A stretch of 40,514 nt of DNA from Thioalkalivibrio sp. HK1 (GTDB lineage Bacteria; Pseudomonadota; Gammaproteobacteria; HK1). The number at the start of each line of letters is the position of its first letter. Position 1 is the stretch's first letter. Position numbers and translations under genes: made by a program. Shown piece by piece: positions 8,091 to 16,853 of this stretch. The notes beneath the pieces were generated by a model. That model worked only from the letters and a program-made list of their open reading frames with translations, was not told where the DNA came from and did not search any database. The stretch covers positions 1 through 40,514 of the forward strand of contig JFBG01000032.1 in the NCBI GenBank assembly GCA_000583135.1, read 5' to 3'.

Positions 8091-9236
8091 ATGAAAATCG
8101 AAATACGGCCGGAGATGCTGCGGTGGGCGCGGGAGCGGGCTGGGTTGGGCTTGGATGAGGTTGTCTCCAAGTTTGCCGGCTATGCTGAGTGGGAGGGTGG
8201 GGATGTTCTTCCGACGCTGATGCAGTTGGAGGGAGTTGCACAAAAGATGAACACCCCGGTCGGTTATTTCTTTTTGGATGCTCCGCCGGATGAGCCTTTG
8301 CCTATTCCCGATCTTCGTACGTTGCGCGATCGGGCGTCTCGTCGTCCTGGTCCGGATTTGCTGGAGACGATTTATCTTTGTCTGCGTCGTCAGGATTGGT
8401 ATCGGGATTATTGTCTTTTCGAGGGCTATGAGCCGCTTTCGTTGGTTGGTTCGGCAAGGCTTGGGCAATCGGTCGAGCAGGTTGCGGCGTCGATGAGGGA
8501 AGCCTTCGGCTTTGGCTTGGAGGCTCGATCTCGATGTGGAACGTGGCGGGATGCGCTGGATCGGCTCTTGGCGGATATCGATGATGCCGGGATTATGGTG
8601 ATGCGTAGCGGGGTGGTCTTCGGTAATGGTGAGCGTGAGTTGAAGGTCGGGGAGTTTCGGGGTTTTGTGCTTGCCGATGAGATGGCGCCGCTCGTTTTTA
8701 TCAACGGTGGCGATGCGAGGTCGGCGCAGATGTTGACGCTGGCTCATGGGTTGGCGCATTTATGGCTGGGTGAATCGGCGTTGTTCACGGCGCATATCGA
8801 TGGTGGCGAAGAGGAGCGAGTCGAGCGATGGTGTAATGAGGTGGCGGCGGAGATGTTGCTTCCTCTCGATGCTTTGCGTGCCGATATTGATCCCGGCGAG
8901 CCGGTCGATGATGCGGTTGCAAGGCTGGTTCGTCGATTCAAGGTCGGTCCGTTGGTTGTCCTTCGGCGATTGTTCGATCTTGGATTTCTTGATCGGTCCG
9001 ATCTTTATGGTCGATACGATGCCGAGGTCGAAGGTGTGGCGATTTCGGGTAGCGGGGAATCGAGTGATGGACTCGAGTCATCTCAAATCGCCGGGTTGAG
9101 TCGGCGGTTCGGGTGGGCTTTGATCGGGGATACCTTGGAAGGCCGGACCTTGTATCGGGATGCTTTGCGTTTGGCGGGCTTGAAGAGGGTTTTGACCCTC
9201 CATGAGATCGGTCGTCGTTTGGGGTTTTCGATTTGA
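8091..9236 (+). CDS. XRE/ImmA-IrrE family protein with degenerate HExxH motif
   Basis: This 381-residue protein combines an N-terminal helix-turn-helix (about residues 5-60, starting RPEMLRWARERAGLGLDEV) with a C-terminal ImmA/IrrE (COG2856) domain. The family normally carries HELAH. Here it reads LTLAHGLAHLWLG: His219 and His223 are kept, but the catalytic Glu at 220 is Gly (GGG at 8748-8750, one change from GAG). The downstream ligand-like Glu250 in WCNEVAAEMLLP remains. GGAGGA at 8081-8086 places the start at ATG 8091; a longer open frame reaches 7980 but lacks such a site. Members of this type often precede a DUF4411 PIN-like toxin gene, but none follows here: the next gene is convergent ubiA. 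It is probably a DNA-binding regulator or orphan antitoxin without protease activity. Confidence 0.88.
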   Translation: MKIEIRPEMLRWARERAGLGLDEVVSKFAGYAEWEGGDVLPTLMQLEGVAQKMNTPVGYFFLDAPPDEPLPIPDLRTLRDRASRRPGPDLLETIYLCLRRQDWYRDYCLFEGYEPLSLVGSARLGQSVEQVAASMREAFGFGLEARSRCGTWRDALDRLLADIDDAGIMVMRSGVVFGNGERELKVGEFRGFVLADEMAPLVFINGGDARSAQMLTLAHGLAHLWLGESALFTAHIDGGEEERVERWCNEVAAEMLLPLDALRADIDPGEPVDDAVARLVRRFKVGPLVVLRRLFDLGFLDRSDLYGRYDAEVEGVAISGSGESSDGLESSQIAGLSRRFGWALIGDTLEGRTLYRDALRLAGLKRVLTLHEIGRRLGFSI

Positions 9237-9292
9237 TGACTTCGTGTTGCAGGTGCCGATCGTTGTCATAGCCGGCATCGGGTTTGCTTGGC

Positions 9293-10186
9293 TCACCCGA
9301 GACCAAGTTCCGCCACGATGCCGGTGAAGATGGCCGCCCCCGCCCAGTGGTTGTTGCGGAAGGCGCGAAAGCAGGCTCGGGGTTCTCGGTTTCGGATCAG
9401 CCATTGTTGGTAGGAGAAAAGGGCGATCGTGGCGACAAGGCCTGCTTTGTAGAAGCCTTTGAAGTCTTCGAATTGGCCGACGAGGGCGAGGATTGCGATG
9501 GTCGTGATTTGGCACGAGGCGATGAAGGCGCGGTCGTGTTGTCCGCAGAGGATGGCGGTGGATTTGATGCCGATTTTGAGATCGTCCTGCCGGTCGACCA
9601 TTGCGTAGATGGTGTCGTAGGCAACGGCCCAGATGGCCACGGCGGTGAAGATCAGCCATGCCAATCGGGGTACTTCGTCGGTCAGGGCCGCAAATGCCAT
9701 CGGCACTCCCCAAGCGAAGGCGAGTCCCAAGTAGAGTTGGGGCAGGGATGTCCATCGCTTCATGAAGGGATAGCTGGCGGTGAGAAGGATCCCGCCGATG
9801 GAGTAGAGCCAGGTCAGGGGGTTGAGCATCGATACCAAGGCGAGGGCGATCAGCCCCAGGAAAGTGAAGAGCGCCAAGGCTTCGGCGCTGCCGATTTCTC
9901 CGCTGGCCAAGGGTCGGTTGCGGGTGCGCTCGACGTGGGGGTCGAGTCTTCGATCCGCGAAATCGTTGATGACGCAGCCGGCGGAGCGCATGACGAAAAC
10001 GCCGATCACGAAGATGATCACGATCGTGGGCTGCGGGTGGCCGTCGCCTGCAATCCAAAGCGCCCAGAGGGTCGGCCAGAGCAAGAGCAAGGTGCCGATG
10101 GGTTGGTGAGCCCGCATCAGCCGAAGGTAGATCGGGATGCGTTTGGTCCAAGGCCTCGGGCTGCGCTTTGTGTGGAAGTGGTTCAT
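9293..10186 (-). CDS. ubiA: 4-hydroxybenzoate octaprenyltransferase
   Basis: This is an integral inner-membrane prenyltransferase that joins a polyprenyl chain to 4-hydroxybenzoate in ubiquinone synthesis. It has 297 residues, normal for UbiA. Seen: the first aspartate-rich motif NDFADRRLD (Asn74 to Asp82), the second motif YDTIYAMVDRQDD near residue 200, and about eight hydrophobic segments. It is the last gene of the minus-strand block, 204 bases after recG. Chorismate lyase (ubiC), its frequent partner, is not in the window. The ribosome-binding site before the ATG is weak. Confidence 0.95.
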   Translation of the reverse strand: MNHFHTKRSPRPWTKRIPIYLRLMRAHQPIGTLLLLWPTLWALWIAGDGHPQPTIVIIFVIGVFVMRSAGCVINDFADRRLDPHVERTRNRPLASGEIGSAEALALFTFLGLIALALVSMLNPLTWLYSIGGILLTASYPFMKRWTSLPQLYLGLAFAWGVPMAFAALTDEVPRLAWLIFTAVAIWAVAYDTIYAMVDRQDDLKIGIKSTAILCGQHDRAFIASCQITTIAILALVGQFEDFKGFYKAGLVATIALFSYQQWLIRNREPRACFRAFRNNHWAGAAIFTGIVAELGLG

Positions 10187-10390
10187 ATTTCTTGGCGCCG
10201 GTTTCGACTTGGCCTTAGGCCCGTGGTTCTCGCCACTTGCGGGATCGGGCGGTACGAGAGATTGCCCCCGCCAGCCCCCAAGGGAGCAAGCGGGCAGGCA
10301 TCGAGCGAGGATGAATCGTCGCCCGCCCGATCGAGATCCGCACGCTGTTCGTTGCCGAAGAGATCGTCAGACACATCCGCAGCACAACCC

Positions 10391-12628
10391 TCAAACTCGC
10401 CCGTAGACCGCATCTTCGGCCTTGACCCAGCGGCGGATGATTGCCGCGCTTCGATCAAGGGGATGGCGGGTGAGCAGTTCGGATCCGGCGCGGGCGACTG
10501 CGGGTAACAGGGCTCGGTCTCGAAGGTGATCGGCGATGCGCATTCGTGCGATTCCGGTTTGGCGGGTTCCCAAGACCTCTCCCGGGCCGCGGATTTCGAG
10601 GTCCTTTTGGGCGATCTCGAAGCCGTCGTTGGTTGCGCGCAATACGCCCAAGCGTTGACGCGCGGTGTCGGTCAGGGGGCGGTCGTACATCATGACGCAA
10701 ACGCTGTGTTTGCTGCCTCGCCCCACTCGTCCGCGCAACTGATGGAGCTGGGCGAGACCCAAACGGTCGGCATTGTCGATGATCATCAGCGATGCCTCGG
10801 GCACATCGACCCCGACCTCGATCACCGTGGTGGCCACGAGCACGTTGTACCGGGCCTCTTTGAAGGCCCGCATCGCGGCATCCTTGTCCGCCGCCTTCAT
10901 CCGCCCGTGCACCAAGCCGATATTCAAATCGGGAAGGGCCTGCCGCAGATCGCGAGCGGTATCTTCGGCCGCTTGGCATTCCAAGGCCTCGGATTCCTCG
11001 ATCACGGTGCAAACCCAATAGGCTTGCCCGCCCGCCCGACACGCAATCTCGATGCGCTCGACGACGTTCGGGCGTTTGGTCGATGGCATCACCGCGGTAT
11101 TCACCGGTGTGCGTCCCGGCGGCAGTTCGTTCAAGGTAGACATATCGAGATCCGCCCAAGCGGTCATGGCGAGGGTGCGGGGGATCGGGGTGGCGGTCAT
11201 CAGCAGTTGATGGGGATGCATCCCCTCTCGCTCCCCCTTGTCGCGCAATGCCAAACGCTGATCCACGCCGAAACGATGTTGTTCGTCGATGATCGCAAGG
11301 CCCAGCCGGGAAAACTCGATTTGCGATTGAAAGAGGGCATGGGTGCCAATCGCCAGCACCGGCTCTTTGTCTTTCGCCAGCCGTTCCATCGTCGAACGCC
11401 GTTCTTTGCCGCCGGTCTTTCCCGATAGCCAAAGCACCTCCATGCCCAGCGGCGAAAGCCAAGCATCGAGGGTATGCCAGTGCTGCTCGGCCAGGAGCTC
11501 GGTGGGAGCCATGAGGGCGCATTGCCATCCGCTGTCCAAGGCCAATACCGCGGCATAAGCGGCTACCACCGTCTTCCCCGCCCCCACATCGCCTTGTAAG
11601 AGTCGGTGCATCGGGCGGCCAAGACGCAGATCCTTTCGAATCTCCTTGATGACTCGGCTTTGAGCGGCGGTGGGGGAGAAGGGCAGGGATGCGATGAAGC
11701 GCTCGGCAAGGCTCGGCGGCGAGGCGGCTTTTTTCGATCCCGAACCGTGTTCCTCGGCTCCGGCCTCGATCCCGGTTCCGGACTTGCGCCCGCGCGGGCG
11801 TTTGGCGCCGGTCAATTTCGGCGCTTTGCGATCGTCGAGGCGTCGGCGCAGCATGCGAAGCGCAAGGTGATTGGCCAGTAATTCCTCGAAGGCAAGACGT
11901 CGACGATAGAGATTGTCCGGGGAGATCAGGGCCTCGACATCGGCCTCGGGCGGCGGTCGGTGCATCGCTTGCAAGGAGGGCAGGAGACCGGGGAGTCGAT
12001 TGTCCTGCACGATATCCTCGGGCAGCAGTTCCATCGCCTTCGAAAGAGCGGAGTGAGCGTTCACTTTATCCAACGCCCCGAGGATCAACCTTTGCAAGGG
12101 GCGATCTTTGAGTCCCGCCAGCGTCGGGTAGATCGGGGTCAGATAGGGATCGAGCGGGGGTGATTGACCGGTCTCGACGATCCCGAAATTCGGATTCGAC
12201 ATCGCCGGTCTGCCGCCCAAGCCGCTGCGCACCGATCCGTAGCACCACAGCCTTCGACCCATCTGAATCCGTTTGGTCAGCCAAGGCTTGCTGTTGAACC
12301 ATTGCAGTTCGATCTGACCGCTTTCATCGCGCAGGACCACGGTCATCGGACGACGTCCGAGTGCAAGTGTAAGTTTGGTGATGTGTCCGCAGATCAGGAC
12401 ATCGTCGCCCGGCTTCGAAGAAGCGATGGGGCTGATGCGGGTGCGATCTTCGTAGCGAAGCGGAAGGTGGAAAAGGAGATCGACGATGGTCTCGATCCCT
12501 TCCGCGCGCAGTTTCTCGACATTTGCGGCCTTGATGCCGGGGAGCGATTCGATCGGCGGCGGTTCGAAAAGCGGTTCGAGGGACGATTCGAGAGGCGATG
12601 CGACCGGCGGATTCATGGTGCACTGCAT
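10391..12628 (-). CDS. recG: ATP-dependent DNA helicase RecG
   Basis: RecG reverses stalled forks and branch-migrates recombination intermediates. Seen in order: an N-terminal wedge/OB domain (ESLPGIKAANVEKL, LLFHLPLRYEDRT), the P-loop GDVGAGKT, the DEQH box IIDEQHRFG, TATPIPRT, and the C-terminal QLRGRVGRG and EIRGPGEVLGTRQTG motifs typical of RecG. A basic, Gly/Ser-rich insert of about 40 residues (roughly bases 11700-11840) separates the wedge region from helicase domain 1. The start is uncertain. The frame is open to an ATG at 12712, but ATG 12628 has an AGGG-type site upstream and leaves a more normal N-terminus (745 residues). It sits between ridA and ubiA, as in several gammaproteobacteria. 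Confidence 0.95.
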   Translation of the reverse strand: MQCTMNPPVASPLESSLEPLFEPPPIESLPGIKAANVEKLRAEGIETIVDLLFHLPLRYEDRTRISPIASSKPGDDVLICGHITKLTLALGRRPMTVVLRDESGQIELQWFNSKPWLTKRIQMGRRLWCYGSVRSGLGGRPAMSNPNFGIVETGQSPPLDPYLTPIYPTLAGLKDRPLQRLILGALDKVNAHSALSKAMELLPEDIVQDNRLPGLLPSLQAMHRPPPEADVEALISPDNLYRRRLAFEELLANHLALRMLRRRLDDRKAPKLTGAKRPRGRKSGTGIEAGAEEHGSGSKKAASPPSLAERFIASLPFSPTAAQSRVIKEIRKDLRLGRPMHRLLQGDVGAGKTVVAAYAAVLALDSGWQCALMAPTELLAEQHWHTLDAWLSPLGMEVLWLSGKTGGKERRSTMERLAKDKEPVLAIGTHALFQSQIEFSRLGLAIIDEQHRFGVDQRLALRDKGEREGMHPHQLLMTATPIPRTLAMTAWADLDMSTLNELPPGRTPVNTAVMPSTKRPNVVERIEIACRAGGQAYWVCTVIEESEALECQAAEDTARDLRQALPDLNIGLVHGRMKAADKDAAMRAFKEARYNVLVATTVIEVGVDVPEASLMIIDNADRLGLAQLHQLRGRVGRGSKHSVCVMMYDRPLTDTARQRLGVLRATNDGFEIAQKDLEIRGPGEVLGTRQTGIARMRIADHLRDRALLPAVARAGSELLTRHPLDRSAAIIRRWVKAEDAVYGRV

Positions 12629-12758
12629 GTCGGCACATCCCTCGAACGAGGCGAAAGGCGGATAACGAGCGCTTATTTTGGGGCCGAAGAGTTTTCCATC
12701 GAAGAGCGCCATCGAAGGCTAGTGTCGAAAAAGCGCAAGCCCTTCGATATCCGCAAGA

Positions 12759-13145
12759 TCACAACCCCTTGACGAGGATTCCCTCGATCTCGACCTCGAC
12801 ATCCAAGGGCAAAGAGGCCACGCCGATCGCCGCCCGGGCCGGGTAGGGGGAAGTGAAATACTCGGCCATCACCTCGTTGACGAGGGGAAAGATCGACAGG
12901 TCTTTTAAATAGACATTGAGTTTGACCACATCGTCGAGGCTTCCTCCTGCGGCTTGGGCGACGGCCGAGAGGTTTCGCAGCACCTGATGGATTTGCTCTT
13001 TGGGATCGTCGGAGACGACTTTCATGGACTGAGGGTGCAAAGGGATTTGACCGGAGAGGTAGACGGTATCGCCGGCTCGAATCGCTTGGGAATAAGCGCC
13101 GATCGCCCCCGGCGCATCGGGGGTGACAATCGCTGTTCTGGGCAT
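12759..13145 (-). CDS. ridA: RidA family reactive imine/enamine deaminase
   Basis: This 128-residue protein matches the YjgF/YER057c/UK114 family in length and sequence. RidA hydrolyses reactive 2-aminoacrylate-type intermediates made by PLP enzymes and acts as a cytoplasmic trimer. Seen: GAYSQAIRAGDTVYLSGQIP near the N-terminus and YPARAAIGVASLP near residue 105, which holds the substrate-carboxylate-binding arginine. AAGGAGA lies 6 bases before the ATG. It follows spoT and precedes recG on the minus strand, an arrangement seen in Pseudomonas-like genomes. Confidence 0.95.
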   Translation of the reverse strand: MPRTAIVTPDAPGAIGAYSQAIRAGDTVYLSGQIPLHPQSMKVVSDDPKEQIHQVLRNLSAVAQAAGGSLDDVVKLNVYLKDLSIFPLVNEVMAEYFTSPYPARAAIGVASLPLDVEVEIEGILVKGL

Positions 13146-13223
13146 GAGGGATCTCCTTGGCGGGGGGTTGCGAACGGATGATCGAAGCGACGAATCGAGG
13201 AGCGTCGCCCCGATGGCGGCTTT

Positions 13224-15362
13224 TTATATGCGGGTGATTCGAGATACGTCGTTGATGCTCCGGATGCGATGGATGATTTTCTCGAGGTGGGTGCGATCTC
13301 GCACCTCCAACAAGAAGCTCAAGGTGGAGTTTAATCCGTCGCGCCCTTTGAAATCGATATTGTCGATATTGGAGTTCATATCCGCGATGACGGTGGCGAC
13401 GGTTGCCAGCACCCCGGCGCGGTTGGCCATGTCCACCCGGATCTCGACCGGAAAATCACCCTCGACCCCGGGCTCCCACGCCACTTCCACCCAGCGTTCG
13501 GGTTGGTCGGAGTGCTCGGTGGCATTGCGGCAATTCATGGTATGGATCGTAAGTCCGCGGCCGGCGCTCAAAATGCCGATCACCGCATCGCCGGGGATCG
13601 GACGGCAGCAGCGCCCGAGATCGACCGCCATCCCCTCGGAGCCGCGAATATATAAAGGAGCGATTTCGCGCGAAAGAACGGTGGCTCTTTCATGCTCCAC
13701 GGTGATCGCTTGTGCGGATTCGTTGTCGGCGAGCAAACGTCGTGCGACCAAAGGAGCGATATGTTCCCCGATCCCGATCGCCTTGTGCAGATCCTCTAGA
13801 CCATCGAGACGAAATTCCTTGAGCAGGGAATCGAGCGGCTCGGGCGGGATATCATCGAATCTTATGGATTCCGCCGCCAAGGCCCGTTCCAGCAGTTGTT
13901 TGCCGATCGCTTTTGCCTCTTCGCCTTGCAGATTCTTCAAATAGCTGCGGATCGCGGAGCGGGCTTTGCCGGTGGTGGCGAAATCCAACCATGAGGCATT
14001 GGGTCGCCCCCAGTCGGCTTTGATGATCTCGATGGTATCCCCGGTGAACAGTTGTCTTTGCAAGGAGACATAGCGCCCGTCCAGTTTGGCGCCGATGCAA
14101 TGATTCCCGATATCGGTATGGATGGAATAGGCATAGTCGATGACCGTCGCTCCTCGAGGGAGTACCACGGTTTCGCCGTCGGGGGTGAAGATATAGATTT
14201 CCTTGGGAAAGAGATCCTCTTTGACGCTTTCCAGGAATTCCATCGAATCCCCGGCATGGCTTTGCATCTCCAATAAATCTTTCACCCACTTTCGGATACG
14301 CCTTTGCGCCGCATTCGTTCCCGGTTTTCCGGTTTTATAAATCCAGTGGGCGGCGATCCCCGCTTCGGCCACCCGATTCATCTCTTTGGTACGGATCTGA
14401 ATCTCTATCGGCTCGTCGAGAGGGCCGAATAAAACGGTATGCAAGGATTGATAGCCGTTGGCTTTGGGGATGGCGATGAAGTCCTTGAATTTTCCCGGTA
14501 CCGGTTTATAAAGGCGATGCACCACGCCCAAGGCTCGATAGCAGTCGTCCGGGAGTTCGACGATGATTTTGAAACCGTAGCCATAGCGAATTTTTTCCAA
14601 GGAGATGCGTTTGGCGCGCATCTTGCGATAAAGGTCGTAGATATGTCGTTCTCGTCTTTCGATATGCGCTTTGATAATGAATCCCCGGCGTAGTTGTCGA
14701 CCGATTTCCTTTTCGACTTTTTGCAATACCCGCTTATGGTTGCCCTGCAATTTTTTGACATGGGAGGCGATGATGCGGTGGCGCCAAGGATGGAGCGCTC
14801 GAAAGCAAAGATCCTCGAGTTCCATCCAGATCCCGCGCAACCCCAAGCGATTGGCGATCGGAGCGTAGATATCCAAGGTCTCTCGGGCGATCCGGCGCTG
14901 TTTTTCGATCGGCAGCGGATCGATGGTGCGCATATTGTGCAGGCGATCCGTGAGTTTGATCAGGATGACGCGGATATCGCGAGACATCGCCATCAATATC
15001 TTGCGAAAGTTTTCCGCCTGCGCCAAGGCGCGGTTCTCGCGCGAAAGGTGGGTGAGCTTGCTGACCCCGTCCACGAGTTCGGCCACCTCGTTGCCGAACT
15101 CCGCCAAGATCTGATCCTTGGCGGTGGGGGTGTCCTCGATCACGTCATGCAAGATGGCGGCGACGACGGTCTCATGATCGAGACGCATCTTCGCCAAGAT
15201 GGTGGCGACCTCGATGGGATGAACGATATAGTCTTCGCCCGACGCTCTTTGCTGGCCTTTATGGGCGCGCTCACCGAAACGGATGGCGCGCCGTATTTCC
15301 TCCACCTGTGCCGGGCTGAGGTATTTCCCGGCCAAGTTGCACAATTCTCTGGAGGAAAACAC
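13224..15362 (-). CDS. spoT: Bifunctional (p)ppGpp synthetase/hydrolase SpoT
   Basis: This 712-residue RelA/SpoT-family enzyme makes and degrades the stringent-response alarmone. The hydrolase HD domain is intact: His49 (VHPIEVA), His72-Asp73 (LHDVIEDT) and the DRLHNMRT helix near 140. The synthetase domain has RYGYGFKIIVELPDDCYRAL and GKFKDFIAIPKANGYQSLHT. It has the RFKD-like signature of bifunctional enzymes rather than the EXDD of RelA. A TGS domain (about 392-450) and a C-terminal ACT domain (about 640-712) complete the usual layout. The GTG at 15362 has AGGAG almost touching it, so translation may start slightly later, for example at the TTG at 15344. It lies downstream of rpoZ, with a long hairpin in the gap. 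Confidence 0.96.
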   Translation of the reverse strand: MFSSRELCNLAGKYLSPAQVEEIRRAIRFGERAHKGQQRASGEDYIVHPIEVATILAKMRLDHETVVAAILHDVIEDTPTAKDQILAEFGNEVAELVDGVSKLTHLSRENRALAQAENFRKILMAMSRDIRVILIKLTDRLHNMRTIDPLPIEKQRRIARETLDIYAPIANRLGLRGIWMELEDLCFRALHPWRHRIIASHVKKLQGNHKRVLQKVEKEIGRQLRRGFIIKAHIERRERHIYDLYRKMRAKRISLEKIRYGYGFKIIVELPDDCYRALGVVHRLYKPVPGKFKDFIAIPKANGYQSLHTVLFGPLDEPIEIQIRTKEMNRVAEAGIAAHWIYKTGKPGTNAAQRRIRKWVKDLLEMQSHAGDSMEFLESVKEDLFPKEIYIFTPDGETVVLPRGATVIDYAYSIHTDIGNHCIGAKLDGRYVSLQRQLFTGDTIEIIKADWGRPNASWLDFATTGKARSAIRSYLKNLQGEEAKAIGKQLLERALAAESIRFDDIPPEPLDSLLKEFRLDGLEDLHKAIGIGEHIAPLVARRLLADNESAQAITVEHERATVLSREIAPLYIRGSEGMAVDLGRCCRPIPGDAVIGILSAGRGLTIHTMNCRNATEHSDQPERWVEVAWEPGVEGDFPVEIRVDMANRAGVLATVATVIADMNSNIDNIDFKGRDGLNSTLSFLLEVRDRTHLEKIIHRIRSINDVSRITRI

Positions 15363-15405
15363 TCCTGTCGGGTACCTAAAACTCTAAATATCCGTCCCTA
15401 CCGCG

Positions 15406-15452
15406 TCGGGCTCGGGGGCATGGAAAGCGCTTTTTCGAAAGCCCGAGCCCGA
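15406..15452. promoter_or_regulatory. Long GC-rich hairpin between rpoZ and spoT
   Basis: The arms TCGGGCTCGGG (15406-15416) and CCCGAGCCCGA (15442-15452) pair perfectly over 11 bp. The 25-base loop contains a second palindrome, AAAGCGCTTT at 15425-15434. On the transcribed (minus) strand it falls after rpoZ and 44 bases before the spoT start. No T-run follows on either strand, so a simple intrinsic terminator is unlikely. An attenuating, processing or mRNA-stability element is possible. Confidence 0.55.
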
Positions 15453-15562
15453 AGGTCATCCGATGCTTTCGATAGGGATGACGACATCGGCCCGCAAAGG
15501 GCGAGGAGGTGGGGCGAAGTGAGGGATCAAGCATGATTTCGATGCGTCGTTTGAACGATCGG

Positions 15563-15940
15563 TCAATCTTCATCGGGTGCCGGCGACATCGTTTTATGCG
15601 GCGACAATATCGGCGAGGGGGTCGGCAAGACCGCCATGTCGTCGATGTATTCGTCGTCCTCGTCCTCGTCCATGCTCTTTCTCGGGACGGATCCGGGGGC
15701 GGGAATTCCCTCGGTCAGCGACATCGTCTCCGAGGGTCTGCGCGGCTCTTCCAAGATGGTTTTATCCACCTTGCCGTCGGCGATTTCGCGCAGAGCGATC
15801 ACCGCCGGTTTGTCTTTCTCCACGGGGACGAGCGGCTCGCTGCCGAGAGAGATCAGGCGGGTGCGACGGGCCGCCACCAATACCAGATCGAATCGATTGG
15901 GAATCTTTTCGATGCAATCTTCAACGGTCACTCTGGCCAT
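15563..15940 (-). CDS. rpoZ: RNA polymerase omega subunit
   Basis: The omega subunit helps assemble RNA polymerase and forms a ppGpp-binding site together with beta-prime. Its sequence starts [20 protein letters not shown], the hallmark N-terminus, at ATG 15940; the frame is open further upstream, but that part does not resemble omega. The conserved core continues through [29 protein letters not shown]. At 125 residues it is longer than the E. coli protein (91) because of an acidic, Pro-rich tail containing [11 protein letters not shown]. It lies between gmk and spoT, the classic order that places omega next to the alarmone enzyme. Confidence 0.95.
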   Translation of the reverse strand: MARVTVEDCIEKIPNRFDLVLVAARRTRLISLGSEPLVPVEKDKPAVIALREIADGKVDKTILEEPRRPSETMSLTEGIPAPGSVPRKSMDEDEDDEYIDDMAVLPTPSPILSPHKTMSPAPDED

Positions 15941-16184
15941 GCCGATACTCCGAGGGATGTTCCGGTGGATGATGATGGGTATTCGACGAGCGGGCGAACG
16001 ATAGCCCCAGGCTCGTTTTGTTTGGGTCAAGCGCATGACGAAGTGTACTTCAATCGCGCATTGCGCTCCACGGATTTGCACTTGACGTTCGTTTTTTCGA
16101 TGATCGCTTTTCGAGGCCCGCCCATCGAATCTCGCCCTTCGATCTTCGGGAAAAAGCGAGAAGCGTCAAGCGAAAAAAGGGGGG

Positions 16185-16853
16185 TTAGATGACACTGCGC
16201 ATTGCATCTTCGATCAATGCCGCGGCCAAAGCCACCGCTTCTCGTCGCCCCGAGGCGTAGCGACCCTCATGGCTTTCGTCCAAGATCGCCGACAGGGCCG
16301 CTCTTGCCCCATCGAAATCGTCGTTGATCACCACGTGGTCGAATTCCGAGCAATGCTCGATGGTCGAGGATACCTCTCGCATGCGGCGTTCGATGGTCGG
16401 CAGATCCTGCCCGCGCTGCATCAACCGCCTTCTTAACTCGGCGATCGACGGGGGCAGGATGAAGACCCCGATCGCATCCGGAAGCGCCTTTCGCACCTGC
16501 TGCGCCCCTTGCCAATCGATATCGAGGATCGCATCTTGCCCGGCATCGAGTATCTCTCGCACCGCCCCCCTCGATGTGCCGTAGCGACAATCGAAAACCC
16601 GGGCATGCTCGAGGAATTCCCCGGCGTCGACCATCGCCTGAAATCGTTCGTCATCGACGAAATGATAGTCCCGACCTTGCACCTCGCCGCCTCGCGGAGC
16701 GCGGGTGGTGTGGGAGACGCTGAAAGCGGCCGCTCGATCCCTCGTCAGGGCATGGGCCAGTCTCGTTTTTCCCGCGCCCGAGGGTGCGGTCAAGATGATC
16801 GCCTGCGGTTGCGGATCTCGATCGAGGGAGTCTTTCACGGTGGATGCGGTCAT
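16185..16853 (-). CDS. gmk: Guanylate kinase
   Basis: Guanylate kinase phosphorylates GMP to GDP in the cytoplasm. This 222-residue protein has the P-loop APSGAGKT (23-30), the GMP-binding segment FSVSHTTRAPRGGEVQGRDYHF, then DIDWQGAQQVRK and FILPPS, all typical of Gmk. The ATG at 16853 overlaps the yicC stop codon (ATGA), so the two are translationally coupled. The frame remains open far upstream through yicC, but that extension is an out-of-frame reading of yicC. There is an N-terminal extension of about 15 residues relative to the E. coli protein. Confidence 0.96.
   Translation of the reverse strand: MTASTVKDSLDRDPQPQAIILTAPSGAGKTRLAHALTRDRAAAFSVSHTTRAPRGGEVQGRDYHFVDDERFQAMVDAGEFLEHARVFDCRYGTSRGAVREILDAGQDAILDIDWQGAQQVRKALPDAIGVFILPPSIAELRRRLMQRGQDLPTIERRMREVSSTIEHCSEFDHVVINDDFDGARAALSAILDESHEGRYASGRREAVALAAALIEDAMRSVI

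Noticed and set aside
9284..10507. 407-codon plus-strand open frame over ubiA and the recG 3' end
   Set aside because: It is antisense to two well-supported genes, and its Asp/Gly/Arg-rich translation resembles no protein.
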